DNA from: Fagopyrum homotropicum
Lineage: Eukaryota > Streptophyta > Magnoliopsida > Caryophyllales > Polygonaceae
Assembly (NCBI GenBank): GCA_033239125.1
Contig: BSWB01000002.1
Span: 3,753,001 to 3,817,000, forward strand
Length of the DNA: 64,000 nucleotides
Reading direction: 5' to 3'
Made by a program: the position numbers and the translations under genes. Shown in pieces: positions 46,036 to 56,464 of this stretch. How positions within the stretch are numbered: position 1 is the first letter of the stretch; each line of letters begins with the position of its first letter. The notes below the pieces were generated by a model that saw nothing but the letters and a program-made list of their open reading frames with translations, did not search any database and was not told where the DNA came from.

Positions 46036-46763
46036 GTGTCATACATCAGCCAATACACAAAGCTTCAACGTCTTGACATGACTCTTTTATTTAACGGCCT
46101 CCCGAATAACTAGACTTGTTTAGTATTACAAATCCCTTTCCTAGTAAAAAAAAATAAAATAAATAGTCGCTTTTTAATAAGGAAAAGCGGTTAGGTTGAA
46201 CTATCGTATAGAATTAGTTCACCCTAAAACATTCTTACAGATGAGAACATGAAGTTCAACATCATAAAAAAAAATTGGTATTGGGGTCGAGACGGTCCAG
46301 TTGGATTAACCTGTCAACTTAAGATAAATAGAGTCGTTGATGTTGACTTACAAATCACCATTCATACTTGTTTACAAGTTACCCATAATTTAATATTATT
46401 CTATGGTTTGACTCATTGGACACACACCTCCTTAGACAAAAGGAATCAAATCAATTATGATTGAATTCGTTCAACCATAACCCAATTACTAACAACAATC
46501 ATCAAAACAGATCATAATTTCAAAGGATAGTCCACGCTTCACATCAAACCTTGTATCAATACAAAAAGAATATAGCAGTATAACACCATTGAAATATACA
46601 GTTGAAAGAACAAAGAGTGACCACAAAACATCCTTGATTTACGTACAACAACAGAACATCCTTAAACAAAAGGCTCTAACTTTATGGATACAATCTTTGA
46701 AGCTTTTACACTTATATATCATTATGAATGCTACATATCTTTGAATTAGACGAAGAAGATTTC
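46036..46763. other. Intergenic and 3' UTR region of the minus-strand laccase
   Basis: No gene recognised; the right part must hold the laccase 3' UTR. Confidence 0.45.
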
Positions 46764-49003
46764 CTAACATACTGGTAAATCCGCCGGTGGATCCTCTAGT
46801 GTCTCCAGCACTCCGACGCCGTCCTCCACCACGAACGCCATGGCCAGCCCCCAAGTGATGTGCACGTCAAGATGACAATGCATCAACCAAACCCCTGCAG
46901 TTTTGTACACAAGATGATTTTTCAAATTGATCAAACTTTAAAATGTAGATTTCGATCGGTTTATACGAGTAGTTACCTGGATTGTCGGCAACGAATCGGA
47001 TAACGGCCCATCCATTGACGGGTACCGCGACCGTGTTCCTCATAGGAGGATCCACCAAGTTGAACTTTCGGGTATCCGTTTTTGAGTTGAAGTTTCCGAA
47101 CCCGGTTGCAATGATGTAGAAATCGTATCCGTGGAGATGAATTGGGTGGTTCTCTCCTGCGAAGATGTTTGTTCCTTGCAAGACCACCTGCACCCTCGAC
47201 CCGAACTTGAGCGGATATAGTCGGGTTCCTTTCACGGGTTGCCATAGCGAGCGGCTCACGTTTTGCGCGGTGTAGTCGAATTTGATCGGTGGATTGGCTG
47301 GGAAATCTGTGGTGAATACGCCCTTAATGCCATTCTTGTGTGCTTGAAGAAGGGACCAATTGGATGGCAATACAAAGGAGGCGTTGTTCATGCTGGCCGC
47401 GAAGCGGGTTCCGTTCGGGCCTTGGCATCGCGATTTGTTCACGTTTGGAGGACATGCATGGAGTCCTAGCCCTACCGTGAAGAACAAGTTTTCATCTACT
47501 TGCTTTGAGATAGTAACCTACCAATAGAAGTAGTTAAATATAACCGATTTTGAAAAAGGAAAGAAAAAAAAAAAAAAAAAAAGTTGCGGTTAACCGAATT
47601 TTGGAGAGGCCAACCTGTCGAGGGCTCCTGAAGCTATTTGTGAACCGGGTAACCGCATTGGTGTTGTTGAACGCCGGGAGAGACGCCTTGATCGGCTTAG
47701 AAGCCGAAGCCGTCTTGTAGCTCAAGATGGCGGTTGTGGTGGTGTTGTCGAATGGAGCATTGCTAGCGCTTTGGTAGGCCCTAGCAGCCATATAATAACG
47801 AGCCGGTTTCTGGTCGGCTTTGATCAAGACGTCAGTGGTTTGGCCCGGACCGAGCATGATGACGTTGGTGGTAAAGGGCTTGACGTACGAGGCATCGGCT
47901 CCTACCACCGTCATTTTGTGGTTGGCCACGGAAAAGAAGAGTTCTTGATTTAAGGCGGCATTGATCACCCGGAGTAGTTGTGTTTCTCCGGTGTTGATTG
48001 GGACGACCACGGTATCTATACAACATAAGAAGAAAACATAAATGAAGTGATCGAGGACTTGATTCTTTTGTTTGCTTCTATGTAGAATTTTAGAAGTTAT
48101 GAATAAACCTTGTTTGGAGCAGTTGTAGAGATCCCCTGGCTGACCATTAATCGTGTATGCATCGGAGACGTTAGGAGCCGCTCCAGTATGCGTTGCGTGC
48201 CTTACGATTTTAACCGGATCGACTTTCCACCATTCCCCTATTGCAAGTAAATCGAAACCAAGGCATTACGTACAAATCTTGTCTTTTAGGCATTGATATA
48301 AGTTTTAAGTCATAACGTTTTGTCTCGTGTTCGCTTGATTAATTACCGAGTAGGATGGGAATCTCGCGATTTGGCTTAGCGAAAGGATAGGACAATCCCG
48401 GCTTGGGTCGAATGATGAGAGCACCATAGACGGTGGCTCGGAGCCATGAGCTATGAGCATGCCACCAAAGAGTACCCTCTTGTCCTTGAATTCTAAACCT
48501 ATAAGTATAGCTTCCTCCGGGTCGGATTGGACATTGGGTCACAAACTCCGGTCCATCAGACCACCCGGTCCTCATTTGCCTCACCCCATGCCTAAAGGAA
48601 AACACGTACAATATTATCCATGCATGCATGCAAACCGGATTTCGGTTCAATCGGTAAAATAGAAGGATAATTACCAATGAATGGTGACATTGTATTTAGC
48701 CTTGTTGACAACACTAATTACAAGACTATCTCCATTGTTGACTTCCAAGGTCGGTCCCGGGAGCTGCCCGTTGACCGTGATTGCTTGAGTGGTCTTGCAC
48801 AGCCTCTTCACTGGTGTTGATTGAACCTACATGCATATCCGGTTCATTAACCATTGATACAATAAGAATTGAACTTAAGATACTAGACTAACCCCACAAG
48901 CACATACCACAAAGTTATGATAATGAGTTTTCGCAAAAGCCGACGCAAATGCCGACGCCACAAGCAACAATAAACTCAAGCACTTATACATCGACAAAGA
49001 CAT
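46764..49003 (-). CDS. LAC5/12: Laccase (multicopper oxidase), LAC5/LAC12-like, copy A
   Basis: Seven exons on the minus strand: 49003-48908, 48826-48675, 48591-48347, 48237-48109, 48015-47615, 47517-46977, 46894-46764; 1695 nt, 564 aa. Plant laccases oxidise monolignols with O2 in the apoplast. Residues 1-24 are a signal peptide (MSLSMYKCLSLLLLVASAFA). The mature protein starts near KTHYHNFVVQSTPVKRLC. All four copper motifs are intact: HWHGVRQMRTGWSDGPEF, WWHAHSSWLRATVYG, HPIHLHGYDFYIIATGFGNF and HCHLDVHIGWGL. The residue ten after the T1 Cys is Leu. The protein ends in DLPVC. Exons 2-7 equal those of copy B in length (152, 245, 129, 401, 541, 131), so the two are recent duplicates. Several N-x-S/T sites are present. 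A TATA box and AC-like elements lie upstream. It is in tandem with the laccase relic at 39.8-44.3 kb and divergent from copy B. Confidence 0.97.
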
Positions 49004-49091
49004 TGTTGTGCAAGGAAGTTCGGAAGTGAGGACAAAGAACTCAGAAGATGAGATGTCGGAAGTGTGAGAGATTCGGATATGTTATGATGGG

Positions 49092-49099
49092 TATATATA
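49092..49099 (-). promoter_or_regulatory. TATA box of laccase copy A
   Basis: TATATATA, about 90 nt upstream of the ATG on the minus strand. Confidence 0.7.
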
Positions 49100-49145
49100 G
49101 GAGACTTTAGATGAGAAATATGTACAAAAGATAGGGTTGTTATGA

Positions 49146-49161
49146 GGTTGGAAGATTAGGT
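49146..49161 (-). promoter_or_regulatory. AC-element-like pair upstream of laccase copy A
   Basis: Minus strand reads ACCTAATCTTCCAACC: ACCTAAT and TCCAACC resemble AC elements (ACCTAAC and ACCAACC), which lignin MYB factors bind. The same pair occurs upstream of copy B and, partly, in the relic promoter. Function is inferred. Confidence 0.5.
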
Positions 49162-49399
49162 TATGTTTCCCACCAAAAATATGATTTTTGATTAATGATC
49201 TTAAGTAGATTCGTATTTTTTCTTTTGTGGTTGCTTTGGTGGGGTTCAAGAGGTTAAAGTTTGGTTTTGATTAAACTTTATAACGAAAGTGAGATTGCTT
49301 AAATTCAATGTTTGGGTGTTTGTTGTACCCTCTTATTGGTACGTACATCAAAAGTCATAGTAACGGACTTTAGTTAACTAACTATCACTTTAAACTATG

Positions 49400-50039
49400 G
49401 ATATCTTTCTTTCTAAGAAAACAATTACCATACTTAATTTTCTATTATGTTATATTATATTTCCTCTATTGTCTTGTGGATAGATATCCCTACAAACCAT
49501 ATATTTTATGTTTTTTCTTAGCTTTCTTATGATGTTCTTTGTATGTAATCTCTTTTGCAAGGAATAAGACACCATTAAGAAAGAAAAGTTGAAACAATTT
49601 GATTTACTAGGCTTTTTCTAGTTTTGTATTTAGTAAATGTACCCCTTGAGAGAAGAGTGTGTAGAGTTTGAGAATAAATACAAAAGGTTGGGATTTTAAT
49701 TGAAACATTAAAAAGCCTAGTTACTACTATAGTTTTTCAAAAAAGCCTAGTTACCAAAATTGCCCTTAAGAGTTTATATTTGACTCTACATGGTATCATG
49801 CCTAAATCGACACTAACCCTAAACTCGTTTCTATCTTCCTTTTATGTCATGGCATTGCACGTACTACACAAGCTCTAATTAACCGATCTTTACTACTTAT
49901 ACCTTTCGGATCATCCGGGTCTTAATATTTCTATGATATAGAGATTGATGTAAGAAAAAGTAAAGAGATGTGACTAGAACAATTTAAAAGTTCTTGTATT
50001 GTCTTATTTTTACGGAATTCGCAAACGCAAGGCGATGAA
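49400..50039. other. Intergenic between the divergent laccases, left part
   Basis: An AAAAAGCCTAGTTAC phrase recurs (49711 and 49743) and is inverted near 49605. No gene seen. Confidence 0.45.
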
Positions 50040-50390
50040 ATTCGCAAACGCACAGCGGTTACGGAATTCGTACCGTCACGGTTACGGATTCCGAATCAGT
50101 GATAGATTTCACGGTTACGGAACCCGAAACTGTGATGATTTTCTTTGTGAATTCTAACCCAAAAAAAATAATAAAAAGTGAAGAAAATCATCACGGTTAT
50201 AGAACCCGTAACCGTCACGATTACGGAACTCGTAACCGTCACGATTACGGGTTCCGGATCCGTGATAATTTTCTTTGTGATTTCTAACACAAAAAAATAT
50301 CTCGGTTACTGATGCCGTAACCGTGATGCCAGGAAAAAATAAATTTATTACGGCGATCACGGGTTCCGCCGAACCCGTAATTCAGGGTTT
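50040..50390. repeat. Cluster of inverted GTTACGG/CCGTAAC repeats with a duplicated spacer
   Basis: Phrases such as CACGGTTACGGAACCCG, CGTAACCGTCACGATTACGG and GCCGTAACCGTGATG occur about ten times in both orientations. TTTTCTTTGTGAATTCTAACCC near 50137 is repeated as TTTTCTTTGTGATTTCTAACAC near 50270, about 128 bp apart. Small open frames here are translations of the repeat. Confidence 0.8.
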
Positions 50391-51659
50391 ACACTTTATT
50401 CTCTTTGGTAAGAAACTTTTTACTTTTATTATTAAAAAAAGGGATTAATTTCAAGGTTTGATGTGAACCTGCTGCTATAGTTTGAAAATTATGGTATGTT
50501 ATTTTTATTGTTGTTATATCTTTTTGTAAGATAACGATTGTGTTGTTAGTTATGAGTTTTGTTGAACAAATTTGGTCACATTTGAATATAATATTCCATT
50601 GATTACTTGAGGAAGTTTGCATCCAATGAGTCAAGTCAGTCAACTAATTTTGCACTTAGAATATGTCAAAAGGATGCCGATTTGTTTCAACTTTCAACAA
50701 TATAAAATAGTATCAAGACACGTATACAGCAAAGACAGTATGACAAGATAAAATGGATAGCATAATAGTTGACCAGAAAATTAAACATGCATTTCTACTG
50801 TTCGGAAACTCGGATCGACTCCACACTCGCTTAAACTTTACTCATATTCGTCTTGGGCTTTTTTAACACAAAAAGCAGTTCAAAACACTAGACGACATGG
50901 ATCGAAAGACTGAAGAAGATCGGTAGACGGACTAACCGTAGTGAAAAATCACAAAGCAAAACAAATACACAAAATATATCATAAAAACTGAAGGTAAGGA
51001 GAACTTCAAGAAAGTCAGATGATTCAGTCAACATGAAGCGACAAGTACAAACGTTCATCTTCGAATAAAGTACACAAATAGAAAGTTTGGGAAACAGTTG
51101 TGGACACCTCATACTTAAAATCGCATAACAAGAGTAACAACTCATATTAGAAAATTTGGGAAACAAATGTAAACAGCTGTCGATCACAAATTCTACGCCC
51201 ATTTCGAGATAAAACACTCGAGACGCCACCAAAAAACAACATCAACTAAGATGACGATTTTGCATAATAGGAGTATCATGACATTTAAAGGTGTATTATT
51301 TTGAAGAATAAAGATTGACGTGTAAAGATGTATAACTTGATCGTTTAAAAAATAAAGATTTATTAAGAGAAAATTGCTCATAAAATAATTGGTTTAATAC
51401 GTTTGCTAATTTATTTACTTTTGTTTTGAATGTTCTGACCTTATTTTAAAATCTTGATTATATTGGACAATAAAAATTTAAAAATTCAAAATTTACATAA
51501 ACTTCTAAAGTTTATTAATCGGTTAAATTTGTTAGGAATTATTTGTGAACCCTTCATTGTTTATCAAAAAATTGTTAAATTTAGATTGGGTTCGATTAAA
51601 TATAAAAAAAAATTAAAAGTATCAAACAAAAGCAAAGCAGTGACCTAGTTCTATCGAGA
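50391..51659. other. Intergenic between the divergent laccases, no gene seen
   Basis: AT-rich; the minus-strand frames of 84 and 114 codons show no recognisable motif or typical codon bias. Confidence 0.4.
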
Positions 51660-52141
51660 TTGATGATCACCTTTGGACTCATTGCAGTTATGGCTCTCTC
51701 GTGCTCGACATCATTTCCAGATGGACTCACATCCCCTACCCTGCACCCTATCTGGGTTGCCTTTGGACCTGGCTCAGCTCCTGTACCGATCCTAAGCCCA
51801 AACTGATTGATTGTAACCGGATTGCTTCCATCTTATCCTTCATATACCATGTCTGGAAGGCTAGGAACAATATGCTCTTCAACAACTGCTTCACAAGAGT
51901 CGTGGATTGCGCTGGTATGGTCATCAAGTCCACCAAACTCCATTTTAAAATCAACTGGAAAGATAGATCTCCCTCTACGCTCCACACTGCTAGAATGCTT
52001 AACCTCAACCTTGCTTGATTTTCTCATTCTTCATGCATTGTCCATGCATCCCCTTTGTACTTGATCTTGCTTCTGTATTCCCCTTGTACATCCCTTTTCT
52101 TAATACAAATTAACATTTCAAAAAAAAAAAAAAAAAAAAAA
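51660..52141 (+). mobile_element. LINE 3' end fragment with A tail
   Basis: Encodes DDHLWTHCSYGSLVLDIISRW, PYLGCLWTWLSSCTDPKPK, SFIYHVWKARNNMLFNNCF and a stop after ARMLNLNLA, without internal stops. A 3' UTR ending AATACAAATTAACATTTC and an A run of about 22 follow. It matches the C-terminus and 3' end of the LINEs at 33573 and 44311. Confidence 0.9.
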
Positions 52142-52702
52142 CTTACTTTGTTACGGCCAAATGTTTATTCTAGTACTAATAACAAACATTTACCTTATTA
52201 TAAACAAAAGTTGTTAAATTGACATATTCATCTTTCATTTTCAAAACAACATGATACATTGACACCGAGACGTCATCAACACATCATTTACTTTTTAAAT
52301 GTCTCAAATTTTCTTTAAAAGCCTTGAAAAACCAACGGAAAATAATGTCGGTAAATAAAAACAAAACACAATGCTTTGCAAAATGTGATGTATATTAATT
52401 GCTTCAAAACTATATTTTACCATCCAACTCATGTAAGTTGTTACCCACTAAATTGAATTCTGAATCGAACACAGTACAAATATAGCAATTACAAATAACA
52501 AATATTATAATTAATAATTATAATCATAGTAGTTATACAAAAAATGATAAAATTGAACTTATTATTACTTATGATGGGGTAGTAAGTGGGTGCACCAAAC
52601 TTCCTAAAATTGAAATTAACTTGTTATTCTCCCACCACAAAATGCAACTTTCTAAACATGATTATGAACCCAAAAAAAATGAAATCAAAATTATTTGGTA
52701 AG
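52142..52702. other. Upstream flank of laccase copy B
   Basis: AT-rich; no gene or repeat ends recognised. GGTGCACCAAACTT near 52590 is the reverse complement of a phrase in the relic promoter (AGTTTGGTGCACC at 44250), so copy B homology extends this far. Confidence 0.55.
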
Positions 52703-52709
52703 GAACTAA

Positions 52710-52724
52710 ACCTAACTTCCAACC
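52710..52724 (+). promoter_or_regulatory. AC-element-like pair upstream of laccase copy B
   Basis: ACCTAACTTCCAACC contains a perfect ACCTAAC (AC-III type) and TCCAACC, about 160 nt upstream of the ATG, matching the pair upstream of copy A. Confidence 0.55.
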
Positions 52725-52802
52725 TCATAAAGACCCTTAATTTTTTTTTGGTAATCTAAAGACCCTTAATTTGTTTCTATACTTCTTTACCAATTTCCCT
52801 CA

Positions 52803-52812
52803 TATATATATA
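52803..52812 (+). promoter_or_regulatory. TATA box of laccase copy B
   Basis: TATATATATA about 70-78 nt upstream of the ATG. Confidence 0.65.
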
Positions 52813-52880
52813 CTCCCCTTCACTTGTCCTTCTCATATCAACTCTTCTTTCACTTCCAACACTCTTTGCATCATACAATC

Positions 52881-55606
52881 ATGTCTTCGTTCTTGCACAA
52901 GCTGAGCCTATTGCTCGTTTTCGCTTCCGCCTTCGCCTCGGCTTCCGCCAAAACACACTACCATAACTTTGTTGTAAGTACATAGTTCTACAAATAGGGT
53001 TTTTAAAATTCCGGTCTGTAACTTGAACAGAACGGTTCAGACTAGGGATGGACATTTTCGGATATCCGATATGAGAGGATCCGGATATCCGACCATTTTA
53101 TCTGGACGGATATCCGATCCGGGTATTTATTCTTAGACTAGTCGGATATATCTGATCCGACTTTTTCCTCCAAACCTCAATCTTTAACCATTGATCCGAA
53201 AAATATGCCCGGATCAAATTGGACTCGGATCTCCAATTGCCATATATTTTTAGATTCGGATTTTTTTCGAATAGAATCTTCAGATTAGTCGGATCGAATA
53301 TTTTTGTTCACCCCTAATTCAGACCGGTCAATCAATTTTTTAAGGGTCTAACTTTAGTCTCGAGTTTGTTTGTTTGAGTTTTCGATTTGTAACACGTACG
53401 TACATGCAGGTTCAAGCCACACCAGTGAAGAGGCTGTGCAAGACTACTCAGGCTATCACGGTCAACGGGCAGCTCCCTGGACCAACCTTGGAAGTCAATA
53501 ATGGAGATAGCCTTGTTGTTAACGTTGTGAACAAGGCTAAGTACAATGTAACCATCCATTGGTACGTACTTATATATAGATACATATATAACACGTGCGT
53601 ATTTACTTTTAGTATTTAGTTTGCAGTGTTTACATGCACTATGTTTATTTATATATCTTCAGGCATGGGGTGAGGCAGATGAGAACCGGGTGGTCCGATG
53701 GACCGGAGTTTGTGACCCAATGCCCAATCCGACCCGGAGGAAGCTATACCTATAGGTTCAGAATTCAAGGACAAGAGGGTACTCTTTGGTGGCATGCTCA
53801 TAGCTCATGGCTCCGAGCCACTGTCTATGGCGCTCTCATCATCCGACCCAAGCCGGGGTTGTCCTATCCTTTCACTAAGCCGAATCGCGAAACTCCCATC
53901 CTTCTCGGTATGTAATCAAACGAACCCAAGAAAAACATTGTGACTTGAAATTTTTTGGAGCGTTATGTAGAGGGGCGAGATTATTCTGGGTTATAATCCC
54001 GCAATAATCTCAATAATTCAACTTGAATTGAATTAGAAAAAAAAAAATTACAACCATGATAATCTCCTTCTACCGAGCACCTCATATGCAATGCCTATAA
54101 GACAAGATTTGTAATGCCTTGGTTTTGGTTTACTTGGTATAGGGGAATGGTGGAAAGTCGATCCAATTAGTGTCGTAAGGCAGGCAACGCGAACCGGAGC
54201 AGCTCCTAACGTCTCGGATGCGTACACGATCAATGGTCAACCAGGGGATCTATACAGCTGCTCCAAACAAGGTTTAACTCATAGGCTTCTAAAATTCTAC
54301 ATAGAACCAAACAAAAGTGTCAAGCCCTCACTTCATTTATGTTTTCTTCTTGTGTTGTATAGATACCGTGGTCGTCTCAATCAACTCCGGAGAGACACAA
54401 CTTCTTCGGGTGATCAACGCCGCCTTAAACCAAGAACTCTTCTTTTCCGTGGCCAACCACAAGATGACCGTGGTAGGAGCCGATGCCTCGTACCTCAAAC
54501 CCTTCACTACAAACGTCATCATGCTCGGTCCCGGCCAAACAACCGACGTCTTGATCAAAGCCGACCAGAAACCGGCTCGTTACTATATGGCTGCTAGGGC
54601 TTATCAGAGCGCTAGCAATGCACCCTTCGACAACACCACCACCACCGCCATCTTGAGCTACAAAACCGCCCCATCTTCCAATCCAATCACGGCGTCTCTC
54701 CCGGCGTTCAACGACACCAACGCCGTCACCCAATTCACTAATAGCTTCAAGAGCCCTAGACAGGTTGGTCTCTCCAAATTCGGTTAACCGGAATCGATCA
54801 AATTGTTTGTTTTTTTCCGATTTCTCATGCATGTATATTTTAATCGGTAGGTCACGATCTCAAAGGAAGTAGACGAGAGCTTGTTCTTCACGGTAGGGCT
54901 AGGACTCGATGCATGCCCTCCAAATATGAGCAAGTCGCAATGCCAAGGTCCGAACGGAACCCGGTTCACGGCTAGCATGAACAACGCCTCCTTTGTATTG
55001 CCATCCAATTGGTCACTTCTTCAAGCACACAAGAATGGCATTAAGGGCGTATTCACAACCGATTTTCCCGCCAACCCACCTATCAAATTCGACTACACGG
55101 CGAAAAACGTGAGCCGCTCGCTATGGCAGCCGGTGAAAGGAACCAAGCTCTATCCACTCAAGTTCGGGTCGAGGGTGCAAGTGGTCTTGCAAGGAACAAG
55201 CATCTTCGCAGCGGAGAACCACCCGATTCATCTCCACGGATACGATTTCTACATCATTGCAACCGGATTCGGAAACTTTAACCCGAATACGGATACCCGA
55301 AAGTTCAACTTGGTGGATCCTCCTATGAGGAACACGGTTGCAGTTCCCGTTAATGGATGGGCCGTCATCCGATTTGTCGCCGATAATCCGGGTATTTAGA
55401 CATATAATCATATCCACATTTGCAAATCAAGAGGGTTTGATATCCGATTAATGAAAATCCATTTTTCCATTGCAGGGGTTTGGTTGATGCACTGTCATCT
55501 GGATGTGCACATCGGCTGGGGGTTGGCCACGGCGTTCCTGGTGGAGGACGGGGTCGGAGTGCTGGAGACACTAGAGGATGCACCGGCAGATTTGCCGATA
55601 TGCTAG
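52881..55606 (+). CDS. LAC5/12: Laccase (multicopper oxidase), LAC5/LAC12-like, copy B
   Basis: Seven exons, 52881-52973, 53410-53561, 53663-53907, 54143-54271, 54363-54763, 54851-55391, 55476-55606, give 1692 nt and 563 aa, normal for plant laccases. A signal peptide covers about residues 1-23 (LLLVFASAFASASA); the mature chain begins KTHYHNFVVQATPVKRLC. Copper ligands: HWHG at 81-84, HAH at 126-128, HPIHLHG at 464-470, HCHLDVH at 526-532 with Leu as the T1 axial-position residue. It acts in the apoplast, most likely on monolignols during wall lignification; this is inferred from the LAC5/12-type sequence. It differs from copy A mainly by substitutions and intron content. Its first intron carries a hAT MITE. 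The sorting nexin gene starts 860 bp downstream on the same strand. Confidence 0.97.
53043..53316. mobile_element. hAT-like MITE in intron 1 of laccase copy B
   Basis: Ends TAGGGATGGACA and, reverse complemented, TAGGGGTGAACA. Flanking octamers GTTCAGAC (53035-53042) and ATTCAGAC (53317-53324) match at 7 of 8. The interior repeats CGGATATCCG and GGATCGG-type motifs. It is absent from intron 1 of copy A. Confidence 0.85.
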
Positions 55607-56464
55607 CAAATTTCTTCATCCCAACATACGATTCATAATATATTATATATCCAATTGTAAAAGCTTCATAGATCGATGTATCCATAAACAACCATTTGCT
55701 AAAGGGCTTCTATAGGGAAATCCTCAGAATATTGTCGATAGCAGCTTGAAGAAACTAGTGGTTCATCATCTTCTGGTGTAAGAGAAATAGCTAGAGCGTC
55801 TGTTTTTAGTCGCTTGTTATTTTTCCTTCATCTGTATTTTTTTTTTGTTTTTTTTTGTTTGGAGCTATTTTTATAAATGAAGTGCTGTTTGTCTTTACTC
55901 TGCAAGTGCAACTGTTTATGTACGTACCTCTTTTCCTTTATCCTGGATCAGAAGATTGTTATTGGACCGGACTTTTGACCGGATCTGGACCAGAAAATTG
56001 TTATTGGGCCAGACCGAACCGGTTTGTCAATTTTGTGAAGAGTCCAAGAGGCCGAAAGTGGGGGGTTGTTTTCATAGCTTGTTGGCTTATTTCCAAATCC
56101 CAACACACATCATATGATCATAATTAAGCAATGAATTCAAGTTTAAAACTTTGTGTTGTTTTCCGAATTTACCCCAAAGATAGGGTAAAACCTGAAATTG
56201 TTTCTTTCTTCTGAATGACTTTGTACAAAACGACACCGTAGCCCCATAGTTATGAAAACAACCCCCACTTTTGATTCTTCCCTGAACAATTCTCCAATCT
56301 GAAAACAGACAACTAACTTCGCTGTTCGTTCCCATTTCCCAAGCGCAATCCATCTACTGTTCGCCTCGCCCAACTACCCCAATTTTATCTTCTCTTCAAT
56401 GCAATCCCTCAATTTAATCGGCTTCCATTCCAATACAATCTGAATCTGAGTTCAATCAAGCAAA
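55607..56464. other. Laccase 3' flank and sorting nexin promoter region
   Basis: No extra gene. GGACCGGA-type phrases near 55960-56030 recall hAT MITE sequence but no ends are visible. The last 150 bases before the ATG are pyrimidine-rich, as in a 5' UTR. Confidence 0.5.

Noticed and set aside
53374..53619. Alternative laccase start at the frame open from 53374
   Set aside because: The frame before the exon 2 acceptor at 53410 is intron sequence; the signal-peptide exon 52881-52973 matches that of copy A.
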